NCBI GenBank assembly: GCA_023678885.1
Contig: CM042955.1
Span: forward strand, 39,213,088 to 39,277,087
From: Pogostemon cablin
Lineage: Eukaryota > Streptophyta > Magnoliopsida > Lamiales > Lamiaceae
DNA length: 64,000 bases
Reading direction: 5' to 3'
The notes beneath the pieces were generated by a model that was not told where the DNA came from, did not search any database, and saw only the letters and a program-made list of their open reading frames with translations. Positions 43,717 to 54,771 of this stretch are shown here, piece after piece. Every line of letters starts with the position of its first letter. Within the stretch, counting starts at the first letter, position 1. The translations under genes were made by a program, and so were the position numbers.

Positions 43717-45373
43717 TGATGAGTGTGTAAATTCAAAAGTTTGGCGCTATGTTTTGTGCTAGTTTTGGAGAGTTTTGATGTGGAAATAGGTGGAAAACCT
43801 ATATATATTGTGAATTAGCATGAATCAGGTGTTAGTGGAGCTATTTGAGTGTTTTCTTAGCAAAAATGGAGTGAAAGAGCCAAGAATCGAAGAGACAGAG
43901 TCGAAGCCATGCGAACCGCCCAAGAATTAGGTGGGTTCAACTGGTTGGAGGAGGGTTCGACCTCTCCAGCAGGTCGAACCAACATTGCTGAGCTTGCAGA
44001 AGAGGATTCGACCACGACTCGAATGGTTTGACCTGTCCATCAGGTCGAACCATGGTCGAACCAGTTCGCAGGAAAGAGGATTCGACCACGACGTTTGAGT
44101 TCGACTTGCCAGTTGGTCGAATCGGGAGAGGGAATTGTCTAGTGATGAGGTTCGACCTGGGGTTCGACCAAGGCCTAAGTGGTTCGACCTGTCCAGAAGG
44201 TCGAACCTGTGCAGAATTCTTCCAGTAGCGGGGTTCGACCTGGGGTTCGACCTGTGGCCAGTTGTTCGACCTGTTTGACGTGGTCAAACCTACGCGCGAG
44301 AACTTACCTTATCCGAATTTTCGAGGCCGAAACGCGTGAGATCACTTAGAAAGCCCATTCCAAGCCCTAGAGACATGATTACAAGTATAAAAGGAGGCTC
44401 ATACAGAGAATGAGGAGAGCTTTTGATCAACAATCATAAGAGAGACAAGAGTAGAGGTGGTGATCCATCCGGAGGGCTGTGACAAAGGTTCGCTGAAGGT
44501 TCAAGTAAGAATGATCAATCTAACCATGATTGTTCCTAGATCAATCATGGGCTAGAACCACCTTGGTAGTTCTAGGGTTATGAAAGTTTCATGATGTAAT
44601 TCGTATTTCGTGTGTAAAACTCCGTACAACACTACTTGTGGTTTGTTTTATATAAGATTGCATATTTAATCCATACTCATAGTCGTTTTGTGCATCAATG
44701 ATCGTTGTGTAGAGTCTAAATACATAACATGGTTATTGATTGAGTGCGTTCACTACTGAGCAGGGTTTATTATTATAATTCTAAGTGAAGGGATTCCGAA
44801 GTCTTATTAGAACCATCTTATATGAATATTCATGAATTGAATTAAATTCAGGTTGATGAATAGGATGAAGAGTATAACTTTATAGTACCTAAAAAGGGAG
44901 ATGAAATCGGGTTAGATTCTAGACGTAGATGATAATTGATTATGATAGTACCTAGAAAGGGGGGTGAAGTATATCTCTTACTCCGAGGTTATTCACACGT
45001 GTTACACGCATGTTTACTTGTGTCTATAGAGTAGATATGCATGGTTTAGTGATGCGTCCACAAACCACAGGGCAGAGTCGGACACCATCACATGAAAATA
45101 CGAATTGCTGGTGAAACTGGATGACCTGACGAACTACCTATTATTCTTATTGATCACAACTCACTCTTACTATTTCTTTTTGCTATTTCGATTAGAAGTT
45201 ATTATCCATTAAACCTTTACAATTACCAAACATAGTCTAAAATATATTAGAAGATAACAAAATTGATATTTAACCGTCCCTTGGGTTCGATATTGTAACT
45301 TGGTCATCTTCGCGACTACAATTGATATTCTTATACTTGAGGATTAATTTGTGTGTTGAGAAAACCCCTATCA
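43717..45373 (+). repeat. A2 right LTR, shared by env side and gag side
   Basis: 1657 bp, TGATGAG to CCCCTATCA, the same length as 14544-16200. The TATA box is at 44386-44393 and the hairpin array at about 43934-44290. It has a PPT on its left and a PBS on its right, so it serves as 3' LTR for one interior and 5' LTR for the next. Confidence 0.92.
44386..44393 (+). promoter_or_regulatory. LTR TATA box (A2 right)
   Basis: TATAAAAGG in the conserved core block. It would drive the partial gag at 45487. Confidence 0.62.
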
Positions 45374-45379
45374 AGTTCT

Positions 45380-45397
45380 TGGCGCCATTGCCGGGGA
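45380..45397 (+). other. Primer-binding site (A2)
   Basis: TGGCGCCATTGCCGGGGA, one change from the tRNA-Asp complement, six bases after the LTR end. Confidence 0.83.
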
Positions 45398-45486
45398 CGG
45401 CGTAAAATATCTTTTTTGTATTATTTCTAGTTTATTAGGACTATTTACCTTGTTTTGTTGTTTTCTTTCTTATTCGTTTTAGGTGT

Positions 45487-46543
45487 ATGCTCACAAGATC
45501 AAAGAAAGGTAATCTTGAACCGTATAATCCTGAGATTGGAGCATCATCAAGAAAGAAGAAGAAGAAAAAGAGCAAGGCAAAGATAATTGACCCAACTGAA
45601 GCTCTGAATTTTGGAGTCGAGGTTGACGAGCAGATTTCGCAAACGATTGAGGCTACAACTGAAGTTAATTTAGAAGTAGAAACAGTCAACATGGCAGCGA
45701 ATCTGGATAATCTAGCCATCCGAGAGGTTTTCAGAAATAATGGGGCTGGAAATTATGAGCTTTTAGGAGCAAGGGGAACTAACACAGCGTTCGATCTTCA
45801 TCCCGCTCTTATTAGCATGATAGAAAGAAACTCCTTTTCAGGAGGGTCTTTCGAGGATCCGCAGCAGCATCTGAACAAGTTCTTAGGCTATGCAAGTACT
45901 CAAAAAGACGTAGGACAACATGAAGATGCTAGGAAGATCCTTTTGTTCAAATTCTCGCTTACTGAAAAGGCGAGGGATTGGTACAATACTATTAACGCAG
46001 CTGAGTGCACCACGTGGGAGCAATTGAAGTTAAGGTTCTTGGAAAGGTATATGCCACCTTCGAAGGTGTTTAAGATGAAGCAAGATATTAACCAATTTGC
46101 TATCAGTGGAGGTGAGAAATTTCATGAAGCGTGGGATAGATTCAAGGACATGCTCAGGAAGTGCCCTCAACATGGGTTATCTAAAGCCCAATATATCAGT
46201 ATATTCTATAATAGATTGGACTGTGAATCAAGAGTGCTACTTGATGCTTCTTCTAATGGAGCATTGCTTACAAAGTCGTTGAGGCCGAGAGATTGTTTGA
46301 AGACATATCGATGAATTCGAGGGATTGGCCTACTGATAGAGTTAGAGGTACGTATGTTCTTGGAAAGGTAGCTCAGGTTGAACAAGCAATGGTGAAAACA
46401 AAGAGAGAGGATGAGATCGTTTCGAGCTTGTCCAATATCAACAAGCTACTTGAGTCTCAACAGAAGCAGATCAGCGAGATATCTCAACGAGTGCCAATCA
46501 TGCAGCAAGAGATGATGAATAATGGAACCATCCAAGAAGAATT
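45487..46543 (+). pseudogene. A-family gag, truncated at a recombination joint
   Basis: It starts MLTRSKKG like A3 gag. The gag domain includes FEDPQQHLNKFLGYA and EAWDRFKDMLRKCPQHG. A four-base deletion near 46276 shifts the frame at ALLTKS. The homologous text ends at about 46543, where GGAGG joins the 3' part of the D LTR. Everything downstream of this point (hairpin array, protease, RT) is missing. Confidence 0.87.
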
Positions 46544-46962
46544 GGAGGTAAAGGATACGTCTTGCTCTGAGGATACTCACACGTGTCAAAAGCTTATCTA
46601 TTTGTATCTATAGAATAGATTTGCATGGTATAGCGATGCGTCCATAAACCACAAGGTAGAGTCGGACATCGACACACGAAAGTATAAATTAACGAATGAA
46701 ACAGGATGGCCTGACGAACTACCTTTTATCTTATTTGATCACAACTACTATTTTCTTGTTCTTGTTATTTATTTGTTATTTTAGTTGTTACTTAGTTCAC
46801 AAACCTACAATTACAATTCTCAACATAGACATAATTGCTAGAAAATAGCAAAAGTAATATTTATCCATCCCGTGGATTCGATATTTAACTTGGTCACCTT
46901 CGAAACTACAATTGATATCCTTCATACTTGGGGATTAAAGTTTTGTGTTGAGAAAACGCCCA
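46544..46962 (+). repeat. Element D 5' LTR, right fragment
   Basis: It aligns with 58873-59294 of the 3' LTR. The terminal TCA is lost (CGCCCAAG instead of CGCCCATCA-AG). It leads into the D PBS. Together with 2827-3278 it lacks 791 bp (equivalent to 58082-58872). Confidence 0.87.
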
Positions 46963-46968
46963 AGTTTT

Positions 46969-46986
46969 TGGCGCCGTTGCCGGGGA
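46969..46986 (+). other. Primer-binding site for tRNA-Asp (element D)
   Basis: TGGCGCCGTTGCCGGGGA, a perfect complement of the tRNA-Asp 3' end, like element B. Confidence 0.86.
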
Positions 46987-47072
46987 TGGTTTAAAATATC
47001 TTTTTGTTATTTCTAGTTTATTAGGGTTATTTTTCTTGTTTTTCTGTTTTAATTCTAGTTCTTTTTTGGTGC

Positions 47073-48556
47073 ATGCTCACGAGATCAAAGAAAGGTGAAC
47101 TTGAACCCTATAATCCTGAAATCGGAGCATCGTCAAGAAAGAACAAGAAGAAGAAGAGCAAGGCAAGGACTATTGATCCAACTGAAGCTCTGAATTTTGG
47201 AGTTGAAGTTGACAAGCAGAATTCACAGACGATTGAAGCTACAACTAAAGTTAATTCGGGAGTAAGGACAGTCAACATGGCAGCGAATCCAGATAATCTA
47301 GCCATCCGAGAGGTTTTCAGAAACAATGGGGCTGGAAATATTGGGCTTCTAGGAGCGAGGGAACTAATTCAGCTTTCGATCTTCATCCCGCTCTTATTAC
47401 CATGATAGAAATAAACTCCTTTTCAGGAGGGTCATTCTAGGATCTGCAGCAGCATCTGAACAAGTTCTTGGGCTATGCAAGTACTCAAAAAGACGCAGGA
47501 GAACATGAAGATGCTAGGAAGATCCTTTTGTTCAAATTCTCGCTTACTGAAAAGGCGAGAGATTGGTACGACACTATCAACGCAGCTGAGCACAACACTT
47601 GGGAACAACTACAGTTAAGGTTCTTGGAGAGGTACATGCCACCTTCAAAGGTGTTTAAGATGAAGAAAGACATTAACCAATTTGCTATGGGTGGAGGTGA
47701 AAAATTTCATGAAGCATGGGATAGATTCAAGGACATGCTTAGGAAGTGTCCTCAACATGGGCTATCTAAAGCTCAATATATTAGTATATTCTACAATGGA
47801 TTGGACTGTGATTCACGAGTGTTATTGGATGTTTCTTCTAATGGAGCATTGCTTATAAAGTCATCCGTAGAGGCCGAAAAGTTGTTTGAAGATATTTCGA
47901 TGAATTCGAGGGATTGGCCAACTGATAGAGTTTGAAGTACTTATGTCCTTGGGAAGGTAGCTAAGGTTGAAAAAGCAATGGTGAAAACAAGTAGAGAGGA
48001 TGAGATAGTCTCTAGCTTGTCCAATATCAACAAGCTACTTGAATCCCAATAGAACCAAATCTTATCTCAGCGCGTACCAATCATGCATCAGGAGTTGAAG
48101 AATGATGGACCAATCCAAGAGGAGTTGGAAGAGGCACACTATACCATGGGTCAAAGTATTCAAGGGACTATGTATCCAGATCAAGGAAACAGAAACTACC
48201 AAGGGAACTATCAAGGAAACTTTAATAATCATGGTCCCCCGAGTGGTTATCAACAACCTAGGAGGCCGGAGTTCTCATGGAGCAATCCGAATAATGCGAT
48301 TCAACCTCCAATGGTTGTTGATCCGGGTGCTAAGGTGGAAGAAGGGAAATCGGGTCTTGAGGATACTGTGAATAGGTATATGGCCAAGAATGATGAAATA
48401 GTGAACCGCCTTGAGGCCAAACTTGAAAAGAAAATTGATGCAAACCATAAAGTTATATCTAAGCAGGTGAAGGACCTTACGTTGCTGATGGGGGAGATGG
48501 CAGGAAGTGTTAACAAGCTTACTCAAACTCTTGAGAAGGGAAAGTTCCCGTCTTAA
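47073..48556 (+). pseudogene. Element D gag
   Basis: It starts MLTRSKKGELEPYNPEIG. A one-base loss near 47360 shifts the frame, and stops follow near 47436, at 47933-47935 and near 48050 (CAG to TAG). The gag domain (47468-47935) has FKFSLTEKARDWYDTI, RFLERYMPPSK and EAWDRFKDMLRKCPQHG. The C-terminal part (48083-48556) is Gly/Asn/Gln-rich with a coiled coil. No zinc knuckle is visible. Confidence 0.85.
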
Positions 48557-48659
48557 AGTATTGAGAATCCAAGGTCCTGCAACGCCATCACATTGAGGTC
48601 GGGAACGCAGTACGAGGGATCTATGAGGCCGGAATCAAATTTGGACATGTCTAGGGCCC

Positions 48660-49162
48660 AGTTCGACCATGGTTCGACCAACATTGAAGGTCGAACCATA
48701 CAGGGGAGGTCGAACCAATGCACTGGATATGATCAGGAGGCATTGCAGTATCTGTTCGACCAAACTGCAGATGGTTCGACCTGTTCCACAGGTCGAACCT
48801 CACAATTTGGAACACTCTGTTTTATCGCATCAATGGTTCGACCACGACAATCATGGTTAGACCTATCCAACAGGTCAAACCCAGGTCGAACCGCACCACT
48901 TGGAGCACTCTATTTTGTCACAGCAACGGTTCGACCACGATGGTCATGGTTCGACCTATCAAACAGGTCGAACCTTGGTTAAACCGGATGGCGGAAGAAG
49001 TACAGTAGGCCGGTTCGACCTAGATGCCCATGGTTTGACCTACTCAACAGGTCGAACCCAGGTCGAAACTCAATTTCAAAAAGAGAGCCGTTGTCCAGAA
49101 GGCAGGTTCGACCAGTACGTGCCTGGTTCGACCTGTTCACAGGTTGAACCCTGGTCGAACCC
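48660..49162 (+). repeat. GGTTCGACC hairpin array between gag and protease (D)
   Basis: It has the same position and unit structure as in B (26088-26778). Inverted pairs such as GGTTCGACCTG and ACAGGTCGAACC are spaced by CACTCTGTTTT-like words. Confidence 0.85.
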
Positions 49163-50112
49163 CACCAGAAATTGCCTGTTGCTACTCCGAACACTCTCGA
49201 TGATGTTGATGCTACTCCAGTAGTTCAGAGCAAAGTACAGACATAATAGCTGAGAAAAAGTGGGAGAGAGCCGAGCGATTGAGAGCCGAAAAGGAGAAAG
49301 CGGAGAAGGTTGATCGTGATGAATGGAGGATTCCCAAAACAAAGATACCTCCGTCGTTTCCTTACAAGATTGTGAAGAAGGGATTGGAAGAGAAGTTCAA
49401 GAAGTTTTCAGAGATAATGAACAAAATAAGCTTGAGTATTCCTTTCTCAGAGGCAATCATGGAGATGCCATACTATGCCCGATTTCTTAAAGACATATTG
49501 TTGAAGAAGCAGAGCTTAACCGGAATTAAAATGGTGAATTTATCTGAGAATTGCAGCTCAATCATCCAAAGGAAGCTGCCGCAAAAGATGAAGGATCCGG
49601 GGAGCTTCACTATTCTATGTGAGATCGAAAAGGGGCCGGCATGGCGAGCTTTGTGCGATCTAGGGGCAAGCATCAATTTGGTGCCTTTGTCCATCTTTTA
49701 GAGGCTTGGTTTGGGGGAGTTGACCACTACAACAGTGGTTCTCCAATTGGCGGACAGGTCGATGACGTTTCCAAAAGGTATAATTTAAGACGTTCTAGTC
49801 AAAGTGGAGAAGCTAGTCTTTCCTGTGGACTTTCTTGTGCTAGAGATGGAAGAAGATAAGGATAATATCCCTTTAATCTTGGGGAGACCATTCCTTGCTA
49901 CTGCTGGAGCTATGATTGATGTTCAGAAAGGAGAGCTTAGATTGCGAATGGACAAAGAAGAAGTTCTTTTCAACTTGGACAAAGCAATGAAGATGCCCAT
50001 GGAGTCGCAGTGTTATAGTATTGACGTGGTGGAGGAGATTGTGAAGGAGGATATGTCTCTGATCCTGTCAAAGGATCCTCTTGAGACATGTTTGATGGAG
50101 TCTCTTACTTAA
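49163..50112 (+). pseudogene. Element D protease region
   Basis: Charged linker, pre-protease domain (EAIMEMPYYARFLKDI), aspartic protease motif CDLGASINLVP and IPLILGRPFLATAGAMIDV. One frame runs from 49279 with stops at 49699-49701 (TAG), about 49783 (TAA in place of GAA) and 50110-50112 (TAA). The frame then continues into RT. Confidence 0.83.
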
Positions 50113-53100
50113 CCTACTACGGAGCTTGACGGACTCTCCAACGAGGTATGTATTGAATTTCTTGAAAACTTACTTGCTTTGGGTGATGACAGGTTTGAAT
50201 CAGAAAGAACTAAGGTGGAAGAAGTCAAGTGGACTAGGAAGTACTTGCCTTTGGATAACAAGAGCTCTCCGTTGGAAGTGAGGAAAGAGGAGTTGAAACT
50301 TTTGGTGGAACACTTGAAGTACGCCTTTCTTAGCGACAATGAAAAATATCCGGTAATTGCATCTTCTTCTCTTGATGATGATCAACTTGAGGAATTATTG
50401 AATGTTCTTAGAAAGTATAAATCTGCGATTGGTTGGTCTCTTGAGGATTTGAAAGGAATTAGTCCTTCGTATTGTATGCATAGGATAAGATTGTCAGACG
50501 AGGCAAAGGCAAGCGTTCAGAATCAGCGGAGGGTTAATCCCGCGATTCAAGAGGTGATTAGGAAGCAAATCCTTACATGGTTGGATACTGGAATCATATA
50601 TCCTATTAGTGATAGTCCCCATTTGAGTCTATTGCATGTAGTTGCTAAAAAGGGGGGTATGACTGTAGTAAAAGCTGAGGATGGAGAAGCGATAGCCACA
50701 AGGATTCCTACGGGATGGCGTACATGTGTAGATTATAGGAAGTTGAATGAGAACACGTGTAAGGATCATTTTCCTCTTCCTTTCATGGATCAAACGTTAG
50801 ATCGTCTTGCAGGGTATGAGTTTTATTGTTTCTTGGATGGATACTCGGGATACAACCAAATTATGATTGCCCCCAAGGATCAAGAAAAGACCACTTTTAC
50901 TTGCCTCTACGGGACCTTTGCTTTTCGGAAAATTCCATTTGGGTTATGTAATGCGCCTGCTACTTTTCAGAGATACATGATGGCAATATTCGATGGGTTG
51001 ATAGAGAAGATCATGGAGGTGTTCATGGATGATTTTTCTATTTTGGGTTCCTCCTTTGATATTTGTTTGTCTAACCTAGCTACTGTTTTGAAGAGATGCC
51101 AAGTGACTAATCTTGTCTTGAATTGGGAGAAGTGCCACTTCATGGTGAAGGATGGGATTGTTCTTGGGCAACATGTTTCAGCCAAAGGATTGCAGGTAGA
51201 TCGTGCTAAAGTGGTGGCAATTGAGAAGCTTCCACCACCGACCAATGAAAGAGGAGTGCCGTCCTTCCTTGGACACGCCGGTTTTTACAGGAGATTCATA
51301 AAAGACTTCTCAAAATACTCTAAGCCCTTATCTCACTTACTTGAAAAGGTTGTTCCTTTTGTGTTTGATGAAGATTGTCTGACAGCTTTTCAAGTTTTGA
51401 AGGAGGCGCTTATTTCTGCGCCTATCTTGATCACACCGGATTGGACTCAACCGTTTGTACTAATGTGTGATGCAAGTGATGTAGCACTTGGAGTGGTGCT
51501 TGGGCAGCTGAAGGAGAGGAAGTTTTGCGCCATTTACTATGCAAGTAAGACTTTCGATGTGGCACAAAAGAATTACATGGTGACTGAAAAGGAGTTTTTG
51601 GCGGTTGTGTACGTATTCGACAAGTTTCGTCAGTATTTGGTTGGCATGAAGACTATTGTGTACACGGATCATTCAGCGATTCGGTACTTGATGGAAAAGA
51701 AGGAGACTAAGCATAGGATAATAAGGTGGATTCTTTTACTTCAAGAGTTTGACATGGAGATCCGGGATAAGAAAGGTTCTGATAATATATTGGCGGATCA
51801 CCTTTCTAGTCATTGCGATAATTCTTTCGAGTATATTGAGGAAATGTTTCCGGATGAAAAGATCATGGTCGTGTTTGTTGAAGGGGCTGAGCGGGCGTGT
51901 GTGGTTGCTGCGCAGGGAGTTGATCCATGGTATGCGGATTATGTTAATTATATTGCTGTGGGAGAAATTCCAAGGGATCTCAACCGATATCAACTTGCTA
52001 AATTCGAAAGGGATGTTGAGACCTTCATATGGTATGATCCGTTTGTGTACAAAATTTGTACGGATTCTATCATCCGTAGGTGTGTGCCAGAGATGGAGAT
52101 GGAGAGTGTTCTCAAGTTTTGCCATGCACAACCTAACGGGGGGCACTTCGGCGCTCAAAAGACAGCAGCCAAGGTACTTCAGTCCGCTCTTTATTGGCCT
52201 ACGTTGTTCAAGGACTGTGAGACCTATGTGGCATCTTGCGATAGATGTCAACGCATGGGGAACATTGGTAGGAGAGACGAGATACCGCTTCAGCCGAGCA
52301 TAGTGGTCGAGATTTTTAATGTGTGGGGTATCAATTTTATGGGGCCTTTTCCCCCATCTAATGGATTTCTCTACATTCTACTTGCGGTGGATTATGTTTC
52401 TAAGTGGGTGGAAGCAATTCCTACTCGCTTGAATGATTCGAAAACTGTTACATCTTTCTTGAAGAAGCATATCTTTGTCCCCTTTGGAGTCCCTAGAGCA
52501 CTTGTTAGTGATGGAAGTACGCACTTCGTCAATAAATTTCTTGAGAAGGTGCTTAAAGGATATGGTGTTAAGCATAGGGTTACTACACCCTATCATCCTC
52601 AAGAAAATGGGCAAACGGAGGTCTCTAACTGTCAAGTCAAACTGATTCTGGAGAAGCTGGTCGGAACCAATAGAAAGGATTGGGCTTTGAAGCTCGATGA
52701 TGTCATATGGGGTTCCGGACCGCGTACAAGACGGTGTTAGATATGTCACCATATCAGATTGTCTATGGGAAGCCGTGCCACTTACCTGTAGAGATTCAAC
52801 ACAAAGCGTTTTGGGCTTTGCGAAGCTTGAACTTGACTCTCAAGGATGTGAAGGAGTTGAGGATTACTCACATCAATCTTTTGGATGAGTTTCAGAGTCG
52901 TGCGTACAAGAATTCAGAGATCTATAAGGAAAGGATTAAGAGGTGGCATGATTCGAAGATCTCGTACAAGGAGTTCAAGCAAGGAGACGAGGTATTACTC
53001 TTTAACTCTCATTTAAAGCTTTTTGCAGGCAAGTTGAAGTCGAAGTGGACGGGACTATTCATGATTCATCGAGCCTTAGGAGGGGGAGTTTTGAACTCAT

Positions 53101-53200
53101 TGACAAGGATGGAGACATTTTTGCAGCAAATGGACATCGCTTGAAGCATTACAAGTCGCTGGATGATGTTTGTTTCATCTTTGTGGATACCTTGATCTGA
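50113..53200 (+). pseudogene. Element D RT, RNase H and integrase
   Basis: The 853-codon frame 50179-52740 is the longest pol frame here. RT has WRTCVDYRKLN, LDGYSGYNQI, CNAPATFQR and FMDDFSILG, with no internal duplication. RNase H has CDASDVALG and YTDHS. Integrase has an HHCC finger with SCDRCQ; the first catalytic Asp is Asn (WGINFMGPF, codon 52333-52335), while SDGSTHF and NGQTEVSN keep the second Asp and the Glu. A missing G near 52712 shifts the frame into 52707-53144 (GKPCHLPVEIQHKAFWAL, LKSKWTGLF), and another near 53090 shifts the last part. The stop would be at 53198-53200. This copy shows the ancestral RT order for judging A1 and A2. Confidence 0.9.
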
Positions 53201-54239
53201 TTTGGTACCGTCGTGACTCTCCGACGTTAAACATGAGTGCCTGTTGGGGGCTTTCCCTCCCATTTTATTATTTTATTTCATTCGTGTGTGTAAGAAATTT
53301 TTATATTTGAAGTGCTTACTTATCGGCAATTACATCTCTTTGCAAACTTAGTTTCAACTATGGTTTCTACTAAGTTTGGGAGGGTGTGATGTACTTACCT
53401 CAATAAGCACCGATAGTATAATCTTTTCTTTGTGATGATTGTTAGGGGAGATGGTTTTTGCGCCATATTTAAAATTTTAATCAATTTTGATGTGACGATT
53501 TTTTACAACTTGCCTAATGTTTAGTGGGTTTTGGTTGTATTTTCTTTTATGGAGTTACTCATTAATGATATTTTGTGGAATAATTTTTGATGAAGTTGTG
53601 CTCTAGTTGGTACTTAATGATTCGTATTGAAGTTTGAAGTGTGTAGGGATTGAAGAACACTCAGTTTGGAAGCTTAGAAAGGTGGTTCGACAAAAGCCAA
53701 GGTAGGTTCGACCTGTGCCAGGAGGCAGAGGAAGTCGAACCGACACAGAAAATCATCCAGTGAGGTGGTTCAACCTGATCATTGTTGGTTCGACCTGTCT
53801 AACAGGTCGAACCAAGGTCGAACCCGGTGACTTAAAACTTATAGTAGGGTGGTTCGACCTAAGCCGTTATGGTTCGACCTGTTTAGAAGGTCGAACCTGA
53901 GGTCGAACCAGTCCGTTCAGAGCACTCTGTTTTTCAGGTGATAGGTTCGACCTCATCGCTCGAGGTTCGACCTGTTCCGCAGGTCAAACCCAGTGAGGTA
54001 CGCATTTTAAGTTGTTTTTTTAGAAGGGTTCGATCATTCTTTTTGTTCACCAAACCTCGAACCCTCCCCGAACCTTGACACCCTTGCATAAATTGGTTAA
54101 TTACACTTGATTTTGCACCGATTACACAACACTACACTCTTGATTCTTGAATTGGGCGCAGATTTAGGGAAATTTCATCACGAATCAGGGTTTAGTTGTG
54201 CGTTTTTTAGTGTTGTGTTCCAATTTTCGATAGTTAACA
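53201..54239 (+). other. Element D post-pol hairpin, hairpin array and env leader
   Basis: The post-pol hairpin CAAACTTAGT/ACTAAGTTTG (53343-53352, 53369-53378) has a loop that differs from A while the stem is unchanged. It overlaps AAGTTTGGGAGGG. The GGTTCGACC array is at 53683-53990. Confidence 0.78.
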
Positions 54240-54255
54240 ATGGGCAAGACTAAAG
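54240..54255 (+). pseudogene. env-like gene exon 1 (D)
   Basis: ATG at 54240-54242, 16 nt to a GTACAT donor. Same phase as in the A family. Confidence 0.65.
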
Positions 54256-54771
54256 GTACATTTTTTTCAACTCAATTACATTAGGATTAAAGTTTATTGC
54301 AAGAAATGTGTTGTGGGTAAGTTGATTGATGCTGATTTTGGTTGAAATTCATGGTAATAATTGATATTTTTGAATTGATTCATATGAATTCATGTTTATT
54401 GGTTTGAGATTGCTTTATTATGGATAGAACTTGAGTTTTATGTGGATTGATCAAGTATATAATGCATCTAGAAGAATGAGCATGTGAATTAGGTTTGAAT
54501 TGTTGATAATTGGAGTTGTTCATGAGGTTCAATTGTAGAAATTCTTGTTGAATAGCTAGAATTGGTTGATGCATGCTTGTTGTTTATGATTTGAAGATTA
54601 AAGGTAGTGTGATTGAAGATGTTTTGAGCATGTTAAATAAGCAAGTGGTGTTGAGATGATAGTTGGAGTTGATTAAGCATGGATGCTTGAAGTCTTGAGT
54701 AGAGTATAGGATATGCTAGTCAAATACTTGTGTTCTTGTATTGTTGGTTGTATTGAAGTAGTTGTTTTCAG
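54256..54771 (+). other. Predicted intron of env-like gene (D)
   Basis: 516 bp, GT at 54256, TTTTCAG acceptor ending 54771. The sequence differs widely from the A introns but the splice sites are retained. Confidence 0.65.

Larger units (their letters stand above)
30228..45373. mobile_element. Palindromic A-family Athila unit A2
   Basis: Same design as A1. Minus arm: LTR 30228-31769, 3' UTR, env-like gene with both exons (35128-33096), hairpin array, post-pol hairpin. Then the filler junction (36077-36147). Plus arm: repeated RT, RNase H, integrase, hairpin array, env-like gene, LTR 43717-45373. Here the left arm keeps env, so the arms are about 5.85 and 5.95 kb around a 3.3-kb RT-integrase centre. 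The plus LTR continues into a PBS and gag. Confidence 0.88.
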
